Assembly (NCBI GenBank): GCA_945866215.1 | Contig: CAMBGQ010000002.1 | Span: forward strand, 28,413-92,412 | Direction: 5' to 3' | Length of the DNA stretch: 64,000 nt | Source: Opitutus sp. GAS368 | Lineage (GTDB): Bacteria; Verrucomicrobiota; Verrucomicrobiia; Opitutales; UBA953 | Shown: positions 40,838 through 50,115 of the stretch, piece by piece | Position numbering within the stretch: position 1 is the stretch's first letter | Layout: every line of letters starts with the position of its first letter | Program-made: the position numbers and the translations under genes | The notes under the pieces: model-generated | The model's input: only the letters and a program-made list of their open reading frames with translations | The model's database searches: none | What the model was told of the DNA's origin: nothing

Positions 40838-41883
40838 CGATATTTAGCCGGGATCGGCCAGCGGGTGAGCTTGGGCGTACGGACGCCGGGGCGGATTTCG
40901 CCGCTCACGGTGACAAGGTCATCGCCCAGCCGCAGGAGCGGCGCCACCGCAACGGGGTGGGGCCATTCGCCAAGATCGGTCACCTCCAAGGATTCGAATT
41001 CGACCGCAAGGATGCGGCGGGTCAGCCCCGTATTCGTCTCATGCGGCTGGCCGTATTGGGAACCATCGTCCCCCCCGACGAAGAACAGGTGCGTCCGGGT
41101 CGCGACTCCTGGACCAGCGGCACCGGCGAGCGCGTGCGGCAGCCCGTGGAAGCGATTGCCGGCGTCGAGCGACGATTGGAAAGCGAGGTTCTCGTGGTAA
41201 TCACGGAAAGGTTTGCCGTCCTTCGCGGAAAGCGAACAGCCCCCCGCCCAGAATAGCAGGTTCGGGCCCGTACCGACGAGCGGGATGATGCGGCCATAGC
41301 TTGGGTCCGCATCGGTCGTTCGCCAACCACCACCGGGTGCGTCGAGGTCGAGCGAGGTCAGCGTCGGCAAGGTTTCCGTCGCGTCAGGATGGGCGCTGCC
41401 GCCGATGACAATCAGGTTACCGTTCGCGGCGGCGAAGCCGGCGTAGGCTCGCGGTTGCGGCAGGTCCGCCCCGAAGCGGGTCACCTTGCCATCGAGCCCA
41501 ATTAGCCAGACGCTGGCGCGGTGGCCGTCGGCCGCGGCGCCGCCGGCGATGATGAGCCCATCGCCCTTGGGCGTCGGGCAGAACGCCGCGCCACCGAGTC
41601 CCTCGGGCAGCTCGCCGATTTTCCGCCAGGCCCAGGCGCCGTCTTGGCGTGAGAGTTTGAGGATTTCTTTATGAAACTTTCGCTGTCCGCCTTGCCAGAC
41701 CGGCTTGTCGGGGAAGTTGGTCCCGCCGGTGGCTACGATGACCTCGCGGCCGTCCGCCTCGCGCAGGACGGCGGCCATCATGCCGGCTCGGCCAAGCGGG
41801 TCGGGGAGATCTGGCAACGGCTCACCCTGTGCGCAGGCGAGCGCCGCCGCAACGAGACCGAGGAATGGGGTGAGGCGGAGCAT
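40834..41883 (-). CDS. Secreted kelch-repeat protein, N-acetylneuraminate epimerase-like
   Basis: GGTNFPDKPVWQGGQRKFHKEI, FVGGDDGSQYG; kelch repeats. Confidence 0.75.
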   Translation of the reverse strand: MLRLTPFLGLVAAALACAQGEPLPDLPDPLGRAGMMAAVLREADGREVIVATGGTNFPDKPVWQGGQRKFHKEILKLSRQDGAWAWRKIGELPEGLGGAAFCPTPKGDGLIIAGGAAADGHRASVWLIGLDGKVTRFGADLPQPRAYAGFAAANGNLIVIGGSAHPDATETLPTLTSLDLDAPGGGWRTTDADPSYGRIIPLVGTGPNLLFWAGGCSLSAKDGKPFRDYHENLAFQSSLDAGNRFHGLPHALAGAAGPGVATRTHLFFVGGDDGSQYGQPHETNTGLTRRILAVEFESLEVTDLGEWPHPVAVAPLLRLGDDLVTVSGEIRPGVRTPKLTRWPIPAKYR

Positions 41884-41938
41884 GGCGCCAGGGTAGAGCC
41901 TTTTTAGCCCTAATCCGGCGTCCTGCCAGCCCCAACGT

Positions 41939-42910
41939 TTATTCGGTGCGGAGCAACCAGCCTTCGGCGGAGCGGACGAACGGACGGAGCTCGCCGTTGG
42001 TCAGCGCATAGCCGCCGGACCACTTGGCGCAGCCGGTGGATAGCACGTTGGCCGAGCCTTCCTTCGCTTCGGTCCAAACATCGGCTGATTTATCGTATGA
42101 AAGAACCGACTTGGCATAGCCCGGGTGCTTGGCGGCTTCGACCTTGCCAGCCAGCTTGCCATCGTCGCCGCCCAGCACGAGGATCTCATTTTCGAAGACA
42201 GGGCAGGGCGAAGGTGCCCCCGCGACTGCGCGGGGCATGGCGGCGAGGCGGCGCCACTCCTTGCCGAGGGTGAAGGCGTGACAGTCGGTGAGGAATTCAC
42301 GATCGACGCCCTTGGCGCCCGGGCTCAGCGCGACGCCGCCGAAAAGGTAGAACGTGTCCTTCGTGCCGGCGGATTGGGCGAGCATGCGTCCGGAGCCGGC
42401 GCAGAGGGGGAGTTCTTTCCAGCCGGCGTTGAGGTTGGCGAGGTCGATCGCAAAGGCGCTGGACGAAGCCGCGGTGGCGTCGGGGCGTTCGGTGCCGCCG
42501 GCGACGATGACCTTGCTGCCGACGAGCGCACCCGTCGCGTAGGCGAGCGGCCGAGGCAGGAAGGGGAAGGGGCGGACTTTGAATTCACCTTCTTCGACCG
42601 AGAGCGTGTAGCAGTCAGCGTAATGGCGATGCGAATCAGCGCCGCCGATCATCAGGAGTCCCTGACGAATCGAGACGCTCACGCCGTAGCCGCAGGGGCG
42701 GGGCAGTTTGCCGAGGCTCGTCCACTTCTTGGAGCGGGTGCTGGCGAGCGAGAAGACTTCGTCGTGCCAAGTCTTGAGGCCGCCGTCCCAGGCCGGCTTA
42801 TCGGGATAATTGGAACCGCCTCCGCAGAGCAAAAGGTCGCCGGTGGTGCCCACGTAGGCGCCGCCTACGCCGGGCGAGTTAGGGGTCTCAGGAAGTCGGG
42901 TCCAGCGCAT
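41939..42910 (-). CDS. Kelch-repeat protein, N-acetylneuraminate epimerase-like
   Basis: GGGSNYPDKPAWDGGLKTWHDEV, LVLGGDDGKLAG; start MRWTRLPETPNSP preferred. Confidence 0.75.
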   Translation of the reverse strand: MRWTRLPETPNSPGVGGAYVGTTGDLLLCGGGSNYPDKPAWDGGLKTWHDEVFSLASTRSKKWTSLGKLPRPCGYGVSVSIRQGLLMIGGADSHRHYADCYTLSVEEGEFKVRPFPFLPRPLAYATGALVGSKVIVAGGTERPDATAASSSAFAIDLANLNAGWKELPLCAGSGRMLAQSAGTKDTFYLFGGVALSPGAKGVDREFLTDCHAFTLGKEWRRLAAMPRAVAGAPSPCPVFENEILVLGGDDGKLAGKVEAAKHPGYAKSVLSYDKSADVWTEAKEGSANVLSTGCAKWSGGYALTNGELRPFVRSAEGWLLRTE

Positions 42911-43111
42911 AGGAATGGGTGCAACAAAGACAGGCCGCACTGGGGTGTCCAGAGATTAGGGGACCCCAGGGGGAATGTCATCGCGTCCCCCGCCAATCCG
43001 GAGCTTTCGTGAGTCAGGGAAGACTTTATCGGCATAAAGCCGCGTGGTCTGGACCGAGGATATGTTTGACAGAGCCGCCCGGACCTTGCCTTGATTGGAC
43101 TCCTTTCGCAC

Positions 43112-43186
<75 letters not shown>

Positions 43187-43277
43187 GAAAGGACTCTTTC
43201 CTTGCCCCGGTCCTCCGGGGAAGGTCCGCAAACCTTCTCCTTGACCATCCAAGGGGTTGCGGGAGGATGCATCCACC

Positions 43278-43397
43278 ATGGGCCAACAGAGCAACAAAGT
43301 CATCAAGCGTCGCCGTCGCCGCGCCTACCTCGAGCGCAAGAAGGACCGCATCAAGGCCGCCCGCGTCGCCGCGAGCAAGAAGAAGGTCAAGAAGTGA
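43278..43397 (+). CDS. 39-aa highly basic protein MGQQSNKVIKRRRRRAYLERKKDRIKAARVAASKKKVKK
   Basis: GGGAGG ribosome-binding site upstream of ATG; stop overlaps GTG start of next gene; absent from supplied ORF track. Confidence 0.7.
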   Translation: MGQQSNKVIKRRRRRAYLERKKDRIKAARVAASKKKVKK

Positions 43398-43909
43398 GGT
43401 GGACGGTGAGCCAGGCCACTGCGTGGGCCGTGCTCGCTGCCCTGCTTTTCACGGCATGTGACACCCACGTGGCATCGTCCGACGAGGTGCCGGGCATCGC
43501 TTACGTCAATGAACGCCGCCGGAGCGAGGCCGATGTCGCCCGTGCTTCCGAAGCCTTTCACGCCAAGGAGCGGCATGGCTCCGATATCGTTTTTCGAACC
43601 GAAGAAGCGGTCCGGCCCGGTTACTATTTCTTCGTGAAGCTCGACGTCACGCCACCCGCCGATGGCCGGCTGGTGCTCGAGGTGGTCCGAACCGAAAACA
43701 CGCCGCCCGAGCGCTATGATTTTGCGGTGAACCTGAAGCCAGAATTCCCGTTCGGTGAATACGTAATCGGGCTCACTGGTAAGCAGGCTGGCGACGCCAA
43801 GTGGCGCCCGATCGCCTGGCGAGTGTCGGTGGTCGATGCGCAGGGCAGGTTCCTCGCCGCCAAGCATAGTTTTCTCTGGGGCTCGCCTTCGGACCTGACC
43901 CGTCGCTGA
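43394..43909 (+). CDS. Predicted lipoprotein, hypothetical
   Basis: MRWTVSQATAWAVLAALLFTAC lipobox; GTGA overlap with preceding ORF. Confidence 0.65.
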   Translation: MRWTVSQATAWAVLAALLFTACDTHVASSDEVPGIAYVNERRRSEADVARASEAFHAKERHGSDIVFRTEEAVRPGYYFFVKLDVTPPADGRLVLEVVRTENTPPERYDFAVNLKPEFPFGEYVIGLTGKQAGDAKWRPIAWRVSVVDAQGRFLAAKHSFLWGSPSDLTRR

Positions 43910-43914
43910 GTCCG

Positions 43915-44835
43915 ATGACCTCGGTGCAGTGGACAACATGGCGGCCGCTCCGGCTGGCCGAGGATGTTCCAGTTGCCACGCTCGCTGAGCAGATGGACGG
44001 CGGTCAGGCTTTCCGCTGGTCGCTGGCCTCCGACGGCAGCTGGGTCGGCGTCTTCGGCCGCACGCTCGCTGCCGTTCGGGCCGGGCCGCAGGGCTTGGAG
44101 TGGCGCGGCCAGAAAGGCGCGACGCAGGCCGAGGAGGCCATGAGACGATATCTCGACGCGGAGGGCGCGCAGGCCCGGCTCTCCGAGGCGCTACCGTGGC
44201 GTTCCGATTCCGTACTTCAGTCCGCGCGCGCGGCCTATCCCGGGCTCCGTATCTTGCGTCAGGATCCGCATGAGGCGTTGATTGGTTTCCTCTGCAGTTC
44301 CAACAAGCGCATCTTGCAGATCCGCGTCATGGTCGCCGCCTTGGCCGCGAAACTGGGCGAACCTTTGGGCGGCGGTTTTCACGCGCTGCCTTCGTGGCAG
44401 GCGATCGCGGGTGCGGATGACGCAGTCCTGCGCGCCTGCTCGTTGGGCTATCGCGCGGCCTACCTGCGCGGTACCGCTAAGAAGCTGCTCGCCCGCCCGC
44501 GCTGGGCCGAAGAATTCGCGGCCCTGACGACCGCCGACCTGCGGGAAGAACTGCAGTCGCTGCCTGGCGTCGGCCCGAAGGTGGCCGCCTGCGTCGCGCT
44601 TTTCGGCTTCGGCCGCTTGGAAAGTTTCCCGGTCGATACCTGGGTCGTACAGGCGCTCGCTGACGCCTACGGCCTGCGCGGATGGAAGCCCGCCCAGCTC
44701 GAGCAGTTTGGTAAGGCGCACTTCGGCGAGGCCGCTGGCCTGGCGCAGCAATATCTCTTCTCCGCCGCGCGTGCGGGCCAATTGCCCCGCGCCAAGGTCA
44801 GCGTCCCGTCGCCGCGCCCCAGGCCTCGGCGATAA
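43915..44835 (+). CDS. 8-oxoguanine DNA glycosylase, OGG1-like HhH-GPD
   Basis: LIGFLCSSNKRILQIRVMV, LPGVGPKVAACVALFGF...PVDTWV. Confidence 0.92.
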   Translation: MTSVQWTTWRPLRLAEDVPVATLAEQMDGGQAFRWSLASDGSWVGVFGRTLAAVRAGPQGLEWRGQKGATQAEEAMRRYLDAEGAQARLSEALPWRSDSVLQSARAAYPGLRILRQDPHEALIGFLCSSNKRILQIRVMVAALAAKLGEPLGGGFHALPSWQAIAGADDAVLRACSLGYRAAYLRGTAKKLLARPRWAEEFAALTTADLREELQSLPGVGPKVAACVALFGFGRLESFPVDTWVVQALADAYGLRGWKPAQLEQFGKAHFGEAAGLAQQYLFSAARAGQLPRAKVSVPSPRPRPRR

Positions 44836-45499
44836 TCCCTGGCGTGAGCGCCGCGGCGGGCTGACCCGTCGCGAGCAAGCGTCCTTCCGCGAGCACGACG
44901 ACGCTGTCGCAGAGGCGCGCGAATTCTAGGTCATGCGTCGCGACGATGCAGGCGGCCCCGGCATGGGCGAAGGCCAAAATGGCCTGACGGACGGACTCTT
45001 GCCGGCCGAGGTCGAGCGCCGCGGCGGGTTCATCCAGGATCAAGGCGCTGCCGAAGGGTTCCGTGAGCGCGGCGAAGGTCATCGCGAGATGAGCCCCCTT
45101 CTGCTCCCCGCCAGAAAGTTCGGAAAGTCGGCGGTCGGCGAAGGCGCCAAGATGCAACTTCGCTAACCAATCCGCGTAGCCGAGGGAATCGCCGACAATC
45201 TCGCCGAGGTCGCTGACGCGATAATCCCAGGCGCTGAGCGGTTTCTGGGCGCAGTAAGCGCGCGTCCGGGCGCAGGTCGCCGGGTCGATGACGCGCGGAT
45301 CATAGCCGCCAACCTCCAGCTCACCGACGGTGGGGAGCAGTCCGGCGAGCGCCCGCAGTAACGTCGTCTTACCGGCCCCATTGGGGCCCACGACCGCTAC
45401 GACTTGGCCGCGTTCGGCGGCCAACGACACCCCGTCGATGAGGCGGCGACCGTTGATCTCGACGCCGAGGCCGAGCGCGCGGATCACGGTCTCACTCAT
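44798..45499 (-). CDS. ABC transporter ATP-binding protein (FecE-like)
   Basis: Walker A GPNGAGKTT, LSGGEQKGAHLAM, LILDEPAAALD. Confidence 0.9.
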   Translation of the reverse strand: MSETVIRALGLGVEINGRRLIDGVSLAAERGQVVAVVGPNGAGKTTLLRALAGLLPTVGELEVGGYDPRVIDPATCARTRAYCAQKPLSAWDYRVSDLGEIVGDSLGYADWLAKLHLGAFADRRLSELSGGEQKGAHLAMTFAALTEPFGSALILDEPAAALDLGRQESVRQAILAFAHAGAACIVATHDLEFARLCDSVVVLAEGRLLATGQPAAALTPGIIAEAWGAATGR

Positions 45500-46433
45500 G
45501 GTTCCTCCTTGCGATCCAGATGAAGAGCGGTGCGCCGAGGACGGCGGTGACCGCCGCGGCGGAGAGCGGTGCCTGGGACCAGACGCCGCGGCCGATGGTA
45601 TCTGCGCCCAGCAGTAAGATGGCTCCGAGTAGAGCCGACAGCGGCAGGACCTTCGCATGGCGCGGGCCGACCATGGCGCGCGCGAGGTGGGGCGCCAGCA
45701 GGCCGATGAAGGCGACCTGGCCGACGAGGCACGTCGCGGCGGCGGCGGCCAGCGCGGTCAAGAGTACCGCTTGTCGCCGCGTCCGTCCGACGTCGCCCCC
45801 GAAGCCCCGGGCGGCGTCTTCGCCGAAGGAGAGTAGGTCGAGCGAGCGAGCGAGCGGTAGCAGCAGCAGCGCCGCAAGCACGCAGAGCAGCGTCGGTAGC
45901 CAAGCCAGTTCGAGCGTGGCCATCCCCAGCCAGTCGCCATAGGCTCCGTTGGTCAGCAGTTCGCGTGATTCACCGCTGCGCGAAGCGATGACCAGCGTAC
46001 CGGCGGCGGTGAAGGCGTTGAGGCCGAGACCGGTGAGCAGCAGGCGAGCGGACGAACCGCCGCTTCCGATGAGTGCGAGCAGCGTCGAGGTGCCGAGGGC
46101 GCCGGCGAACGCGGCGGCAGGGATAAACCAAGCGCGCTGCCAGGCGGATTCCGGCGAGAGTCCCAAGAGGACCGCGATGCCGAAGAGTGCGCCGCCAAAA
46201 ACACCGGTTAGGCCGGGGTCGGCGAGCGGATTACGGAAGACGCCTTGTTGCGCCGCGCCACCGATACCGAGGGCGAGGCCCGCCGCGAGGGCCGCAAGCA
46301 CGCGCGGCAGGCGTAGCTGGGCCCATGAACCGCCTTCGCCCCAGCCGAAAACTCCAGCGCCCACGGAAAGGGCCAGCAGGACTAAGCCCGCCAGGAGGAT
46401 GATACCCGCGCCCCATGCCTTCGTCGCCGTCAT
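45492..46433 (-). CDS. FecCD-family ABC permease
   Basis: RLPRVLAALAAGLALGIGGAAQQGVFRNPLADPGLTGV; GQVAFIGLLAPHLAR. Confidence 0.93.
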   Translation of the reverse strand: MTATKAWGAGIILLAGLVLLALSVGAGVFGWGEGGSWAQLRLPRVLAALAAGLALGIGGAAQQGVFRNPLADPGLTGVFGGALFGIAVLLGLSPESAWQRAWFIPAAAFAGALGTSTLLALIGSGGSSARLLLTGLGLNAFTAAGTLVIASRSGESRELLTNGAYGDWLGMATLELAWLPTLLCVLAALLLLPLARSLDLLSFGEDAARGFGGDVGRTRRQAVLLTALAAAAATCLVGQVAFIGLLAPHLARAMVGPRHAKVLPLSALLGAILLLGADTIGRGVWSQAPLSAAAVTAVLGAPLFIWIARRNHE

Positions 46434-49400
46434 CAGCGGCCGAGTTCCTTGAGCAGATCGCCCAGCGGATTGGCTCTCTTCGTCGCGGGGGCTTTGGGTG
46501 GCGGGATTGGGCTGGAAGGGGCGGCCTGGGAGCCAGGGGCGCCGGCCGCAGCGTTTTCGCGGCGTGCCGCGGACTCCGCGCGAACCTTGTCCAAGGCCGC
46601 CTCCAGTTGTTTCATAAAGTCAGTCTGCACCGCGTTGAGCGAACCGCTGACGTTGACGGCGGGCCCTTCGGTGAAGCCGTCGGTCGCCGACGGACCGTCG
46701 CCGAAGCCGAGCACCTGGAAGTACTGGGCGAACTCGCCCGTTCCGCGCATTTTCGTAGCGAAGACCATCGGCCAGTCAGCGAAGCCGGTTTTCGGATCCA
46801 CGGCGATGCCGCCTTGGGCCGACAACTGCAGGACCTCGTTACGGATTTCAGCCGACTCGAGTTTGATGGCGCCGGAGGCGAGACGCGTCGCCCTGATTTC
46901 CGCGGTGGCATAGGGGAAGTCCGCGACGGCTTTCTGCAGTTTGGCGGCGGCCGACATGGCGGCGCCGATCCGCGTCACTGATTCAGCTTGCCGCTGGTTC
47001 TTCGAGAGGGCGCCGGCGATTAAGGCGAGGGCGCCCAGCGTTTCACCGAGTTCGCCGACCTTGCCCGCCGAGAGGGAGGTGGCGCTATTCTTGTCGCCGA
47101 AGGCACGGATTCGCCCGCCTTTGGAAGTGAGTCGGGTGCTGACTTGGAGCTTGCTGGCGAGTTCGCCGGGCGTGCCGCAGACGCTCGTCAGATCGGCGGT
47201 GGCGTCGGCCCGGCCTTGCAGGAAATCCTTCACCGCCGGGAACGCCTGGGCGACGCTACCGAAATCGAACTGATTGAGTTCCAACGTCGCCCCGAGCGAA
47301 TAAGGTCCGTTGCTGATTGTCGGCTGGAACGCCAGCAGGCCGCGACCCCTCAGCGTTCCGTCGGCGAGCTGGCCCGTAAGCTGCGTCAAGCGGATGCCCT
47401 TTTCCTCGGCGTCCGCCCGGACGACGACTTTCTCGGCCTTGATGCCGTAGGCCTTGGCGGTGCCGATCATCAGTTGTAGCGACCCGCTTTGGTTGGTCCA
47501 GAACGGCGCGCGATCTGGTTTCGGCCTGGTGCCGACGGATAACTCCTCCTCGCGTTTCGGTAACAGCGAGAGGAAGTCGTCCACGTCGACGTTATCGATC
47601 GCCGCGATGGCCTGCCAGTCGCTCCTCGGACCGGCTTTCTTCTGCGTGAGGGTGAACTTACCGGCGCTCAGTTGGGTCGCCTGGAGCTTGAACGAACCCT
47701 CGGCGGTCAGGCCGTCGGCGGTGGGCACATAGCGACCGCTGACGCTGGCCGTCTGGATGCGGCCTTCGCTCTGCCGCAGGCCGACATCGCGGACTTGGGC
47801 GGCGACCTTGATCTCGCCGGTCTGGGCGTACTCGGCGGTCGCGCGATATTGGCCGCCGGTGATGGAGTGGAGGGCTTCGGCGAAGGGCTGTTCGGCGAGC
47901 GCACCGAGATCGCCTTCAAGCTTCAGGGTGGTGCCAGCGTCACCGAGCCCATAGCGGATATCTCCGGCGGCCAGGATGCGGTTGCGATTCTTGAGCTCGG
48001 CCTGGGTGAAGCCGATGACCGTGGATTTTTTGCCTTGGATGAAGTCGAGGCCGGCGGTCAGGTCGCAATCCTTGACCCAAAGCTTGTCGGCCCAGGTGAC
48101 GCTGGTGCGCGTAAACGATAGCGGAGCGCCTTCGGTCCGCACAAAGAACCCGTCGCGATTGAAGCCACCGACGAGTTCGGCGCGCTTGAGGTCGCCGGTC
48201 AGTTTGAGGCCTGGGACGAGCGCGGCGAGGGATTCGAGCGGCAGGTCGCGGGCCGAGGCTTCCGCCAGCACGCCGACGGGCTTGGCTCCTTCGAACGGGT
48301 AGGGCTGACGGAGCTTGAGTGAAAGCAGGTTGAGTCCTTGGCGGAAGATGCGCGCCTGCGCGGCCGCGACGACGGGCGACTGGCCGGCGTCGCAATTGAT
48401 GGAGGCTTGGGCGCTGACGCGGATGCCCTTGAGTTTCTCGACCGGCAGTTCCTCCCAGTTGGGCTGGGAAGCGAGCTCAATCAGGCCGACGTCGATGTTG
48501 GCCAGGACGGACCAGGCGCCATCGGCGCCCGGGCGAAGCGTGAGTGAGCCAGTGGCAATGTCACCGGCGGCGCAAGCGAGGCTGAAAGGGGCAAGGGAGA
48601 TCGCGCCGTCCGCCGACTTGATCGGCAGCATGGCGTCGACCGCACGCATCAGCGGCTTGCCGCCGCGCTCCAGCGTGACGCCGCGGAGGCTGTGCGTGCG
48701 GACGCTCGTGACGTTGGGCTTGCCATCCTTGAAGGAGACCGAGGCTTCGCCGGTCCAGCGGCCGGCCGTCGCGATGATGTCCGCGAGGGCGAGGAATGGA
48801 TTGAGCGCCACGATATCGGCGTCGTTGGCGGCGATGGTCACCGTCGCATCGTTGGCATTTTCGGGGAGGAGGCCGTCTTTCCAGGTCAGGGTCTGCGGGA
48901 TGGCGATCGTCACGCCGTGGCCCGTGACGGCCAGACGGTTGACGGCGAAGCCAGCCTCGGTGCTCTGGGCCTTGGCCGCGAGCTGCCATTCCGAACGGCT
49001 GTTCTTAGGGAGCGATTTCGATAGCTTGCTCAGGTCGGGCCAAGCTGCCTTGAGCTCGGCGCTGGCCTGCCACCGGGGGCCTTTGAGCTCGCCTTCAGCC
49101 GTGCCGGAAAGGCGGATATCGGGCAGCTGCTGGCTAAGGATACCGAAGCGGTTCGGATCGACATCGAGCCGGGCGTTGATGGTCGTGCGGCCGGCCAGAT
49201 GGTTGCCGGTGAGCTTCACCGCCGGGCGGTCGGCGGAATCGCTTAGCGTGCCGGCGAGGGCAAGTCCGGGTTTTCCGGAATCGCTGGTGGCGTCTAAGAT
49301 GAACTTGACGGAGCCAGCAGCGAGGGCGCTGCCGTCCTTGGCGGTAAGTTCGAGCCGGAGGTTACCCAAGTCGGCGAGCAGGTCGTCGACGCCGATACCT

Positions 49401-50020
49401 TCGGCACCGAGCGGACGGCGGAAGTCGGCCTTCAGTATCACTTCACCGCGCGGATCGGTCATCTGTTTACCCACGGCAAAACCTGGCCAGGCGATGCCGG
49501 CGCGAAGATCGGCCCTGCCGCGCGCATCGAATTCGTCGCCCCGCACGCTGAAGCGCAGCACCGTGCCGTCGGCGAGCTTTGCGCGCCCGGCGACAGCGTA
49601 AGGCCCGAGCACGAAGGGCGGCAGGGTCGTCTTGGCGAGGGGGTCAGCCGCGGTGCCGGCGGTCTTCGCGGGCGGCCGGCGCTGGCTCAGGTCGAGCTCG
49701 AGTGATTTGATTTCCAGCCCCTTGAAGGCGTAAGTGCCCATGACGATATCGAAGACGTGCGCTTCGCCCTTAAGGGAGGCGGCGGCGATCTTCGTCCCGT
49801 CCGGCAGAGTGAGATCGATACCTTCGGCGGAGAACTTACCGTCCAGGGAAGCTTCGACGCGGGTGATGTCGCCGGTGATCGCGGCGTCGGCGAGCAGCCC
49901 TTTGAGGCGGCGGCCGAGAGGCTCCGGCTGGAGTTGGGATTCGACCCAGAAAAGGGTGGCTCCGAGGGCGACGGCGAGGATGACGAAGCTCCAGAGGCTG
50001 ATACGGAGAACTCGGGACAT
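46433..50020 (-). CDS. Large AsmA/TamB-like envelope protein
   Basis: Single N-terminal TM MSRVLRISLWSFVILAVALGATLFW; long beta-rich periplasmic region; C-terminal KTGFADWPMVF...GTGEFAQYF. Confidence 0.65.
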   Translation of the reverse strand: MSRVLRISLWSFVILAVALGATLFWVESQLQPEPLGRRLKGLLADAAITGDITRVEASLDGKFSAEGIDLTLPDGTKIAAASLKGEAHVFDIVMGTYAFKGLEIKSLELDLSQRRPPAKTAGTAADPLAKTTLPPFVLGPYAVAGRAKLADGTVLRFSVRGDEFDARGRADLRAGIAWPGFAVGKQMTDPRGEVILKADFRRPLGAEGIGVDDLLADLGNLRLELTAKDGSALAAGSVKFILDATSDSGKPGLALAGTLSDSADRPAVKLTGNHLAGRTTINARLDVDPNRFGILSQQLPDIRLSGTAEGELKGPRWQASAELKAAWPDLSKLSKSLPKNSRSEWQLAAKAQSTEAGFAVNRLAVTGHGVTIAIPQTLTWKDGLLPENANDATVTIAANDADIVALNPFLALADIIATAGRWTGEASVSFKDGKPNVTSVRTHSLRGVTLERGGKPLMRAVDAMLPIKSADGAISLAPFSLACAAGDIATGSLTLRPGADGAWSVLANIDVGLIELASQPNWEELPVEKLKGIRVSAQASINCDAGQSPVVAAAQARIFRQGLNLLSLKLRQPYPFEGAKPVGVLAEASARDLPLESLAALVPGLKLTGDLKRAELVGGFNRDGFFVRTEGAPLSFTRTSVTWADKLWVKDCDLTAGLDFIQGKKSTVIGFTQAELKNRNRILAAGDIRYGLGDAGTTLKLEGDLGALAEQPFAEALHSITGGQYRATAEYAQTGEIKVAAQVRDVGLRQSEGRIQTASVSGRYVPTADGLTAEGSFKLQATQLSAGKFTLTQKKAGPRSDWQAIAAIDNVDVDDFLSLLPKREEELSVGTRPKPDRAPFWTNQSGSLQLMIGTAKAYGIKAEKVVVRADAEEKGIRLTQLTGQLADGTLRGRGLLAFQPTISNGPYSLGATLELNQFDFGSVAQAFPAVKDFLQGRADATADLTSVCGTPGELASKLQVSTRLTSKGGRIRAFGDKNSATSLSAGKVGELGETLGALALIAGALSKNQRQAESVTRIGAAMSAAAKLQKAVADFPYATAEIRATRLASGAIKLESAEIRNEVLQLSAQGGIAVDPKTGFADWPMVFATKMRGTGEFAQYFQVLGFGDGPSATDGFTEGPAVNVSGSLNAVQTDFMKQLEAALDKVRAESAARRENAAAGAPGSQAAPSSPIPPPKAPATKRANPLGDLLKELGR

Positions 50021-50063
50021 GGGGACGGACACGCATCTTGTCCGTCGGCCTTGGCCGGGCAAC

Positions 50064-50094
50064 AAAAAGCCCGGTGGAATTGCTTCCACCGGGC
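50064..50094 (-). terminator. Intrinsic terminator for VWA gene
   Basis: Minus strand GCCCGGTGGAA-GCAA-TTCCACCGGGCTTTTT. Confidence 0.88.
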
Positions 50095-50115
50095 GAAATC
50101 AGCCGTTTGGACCGT

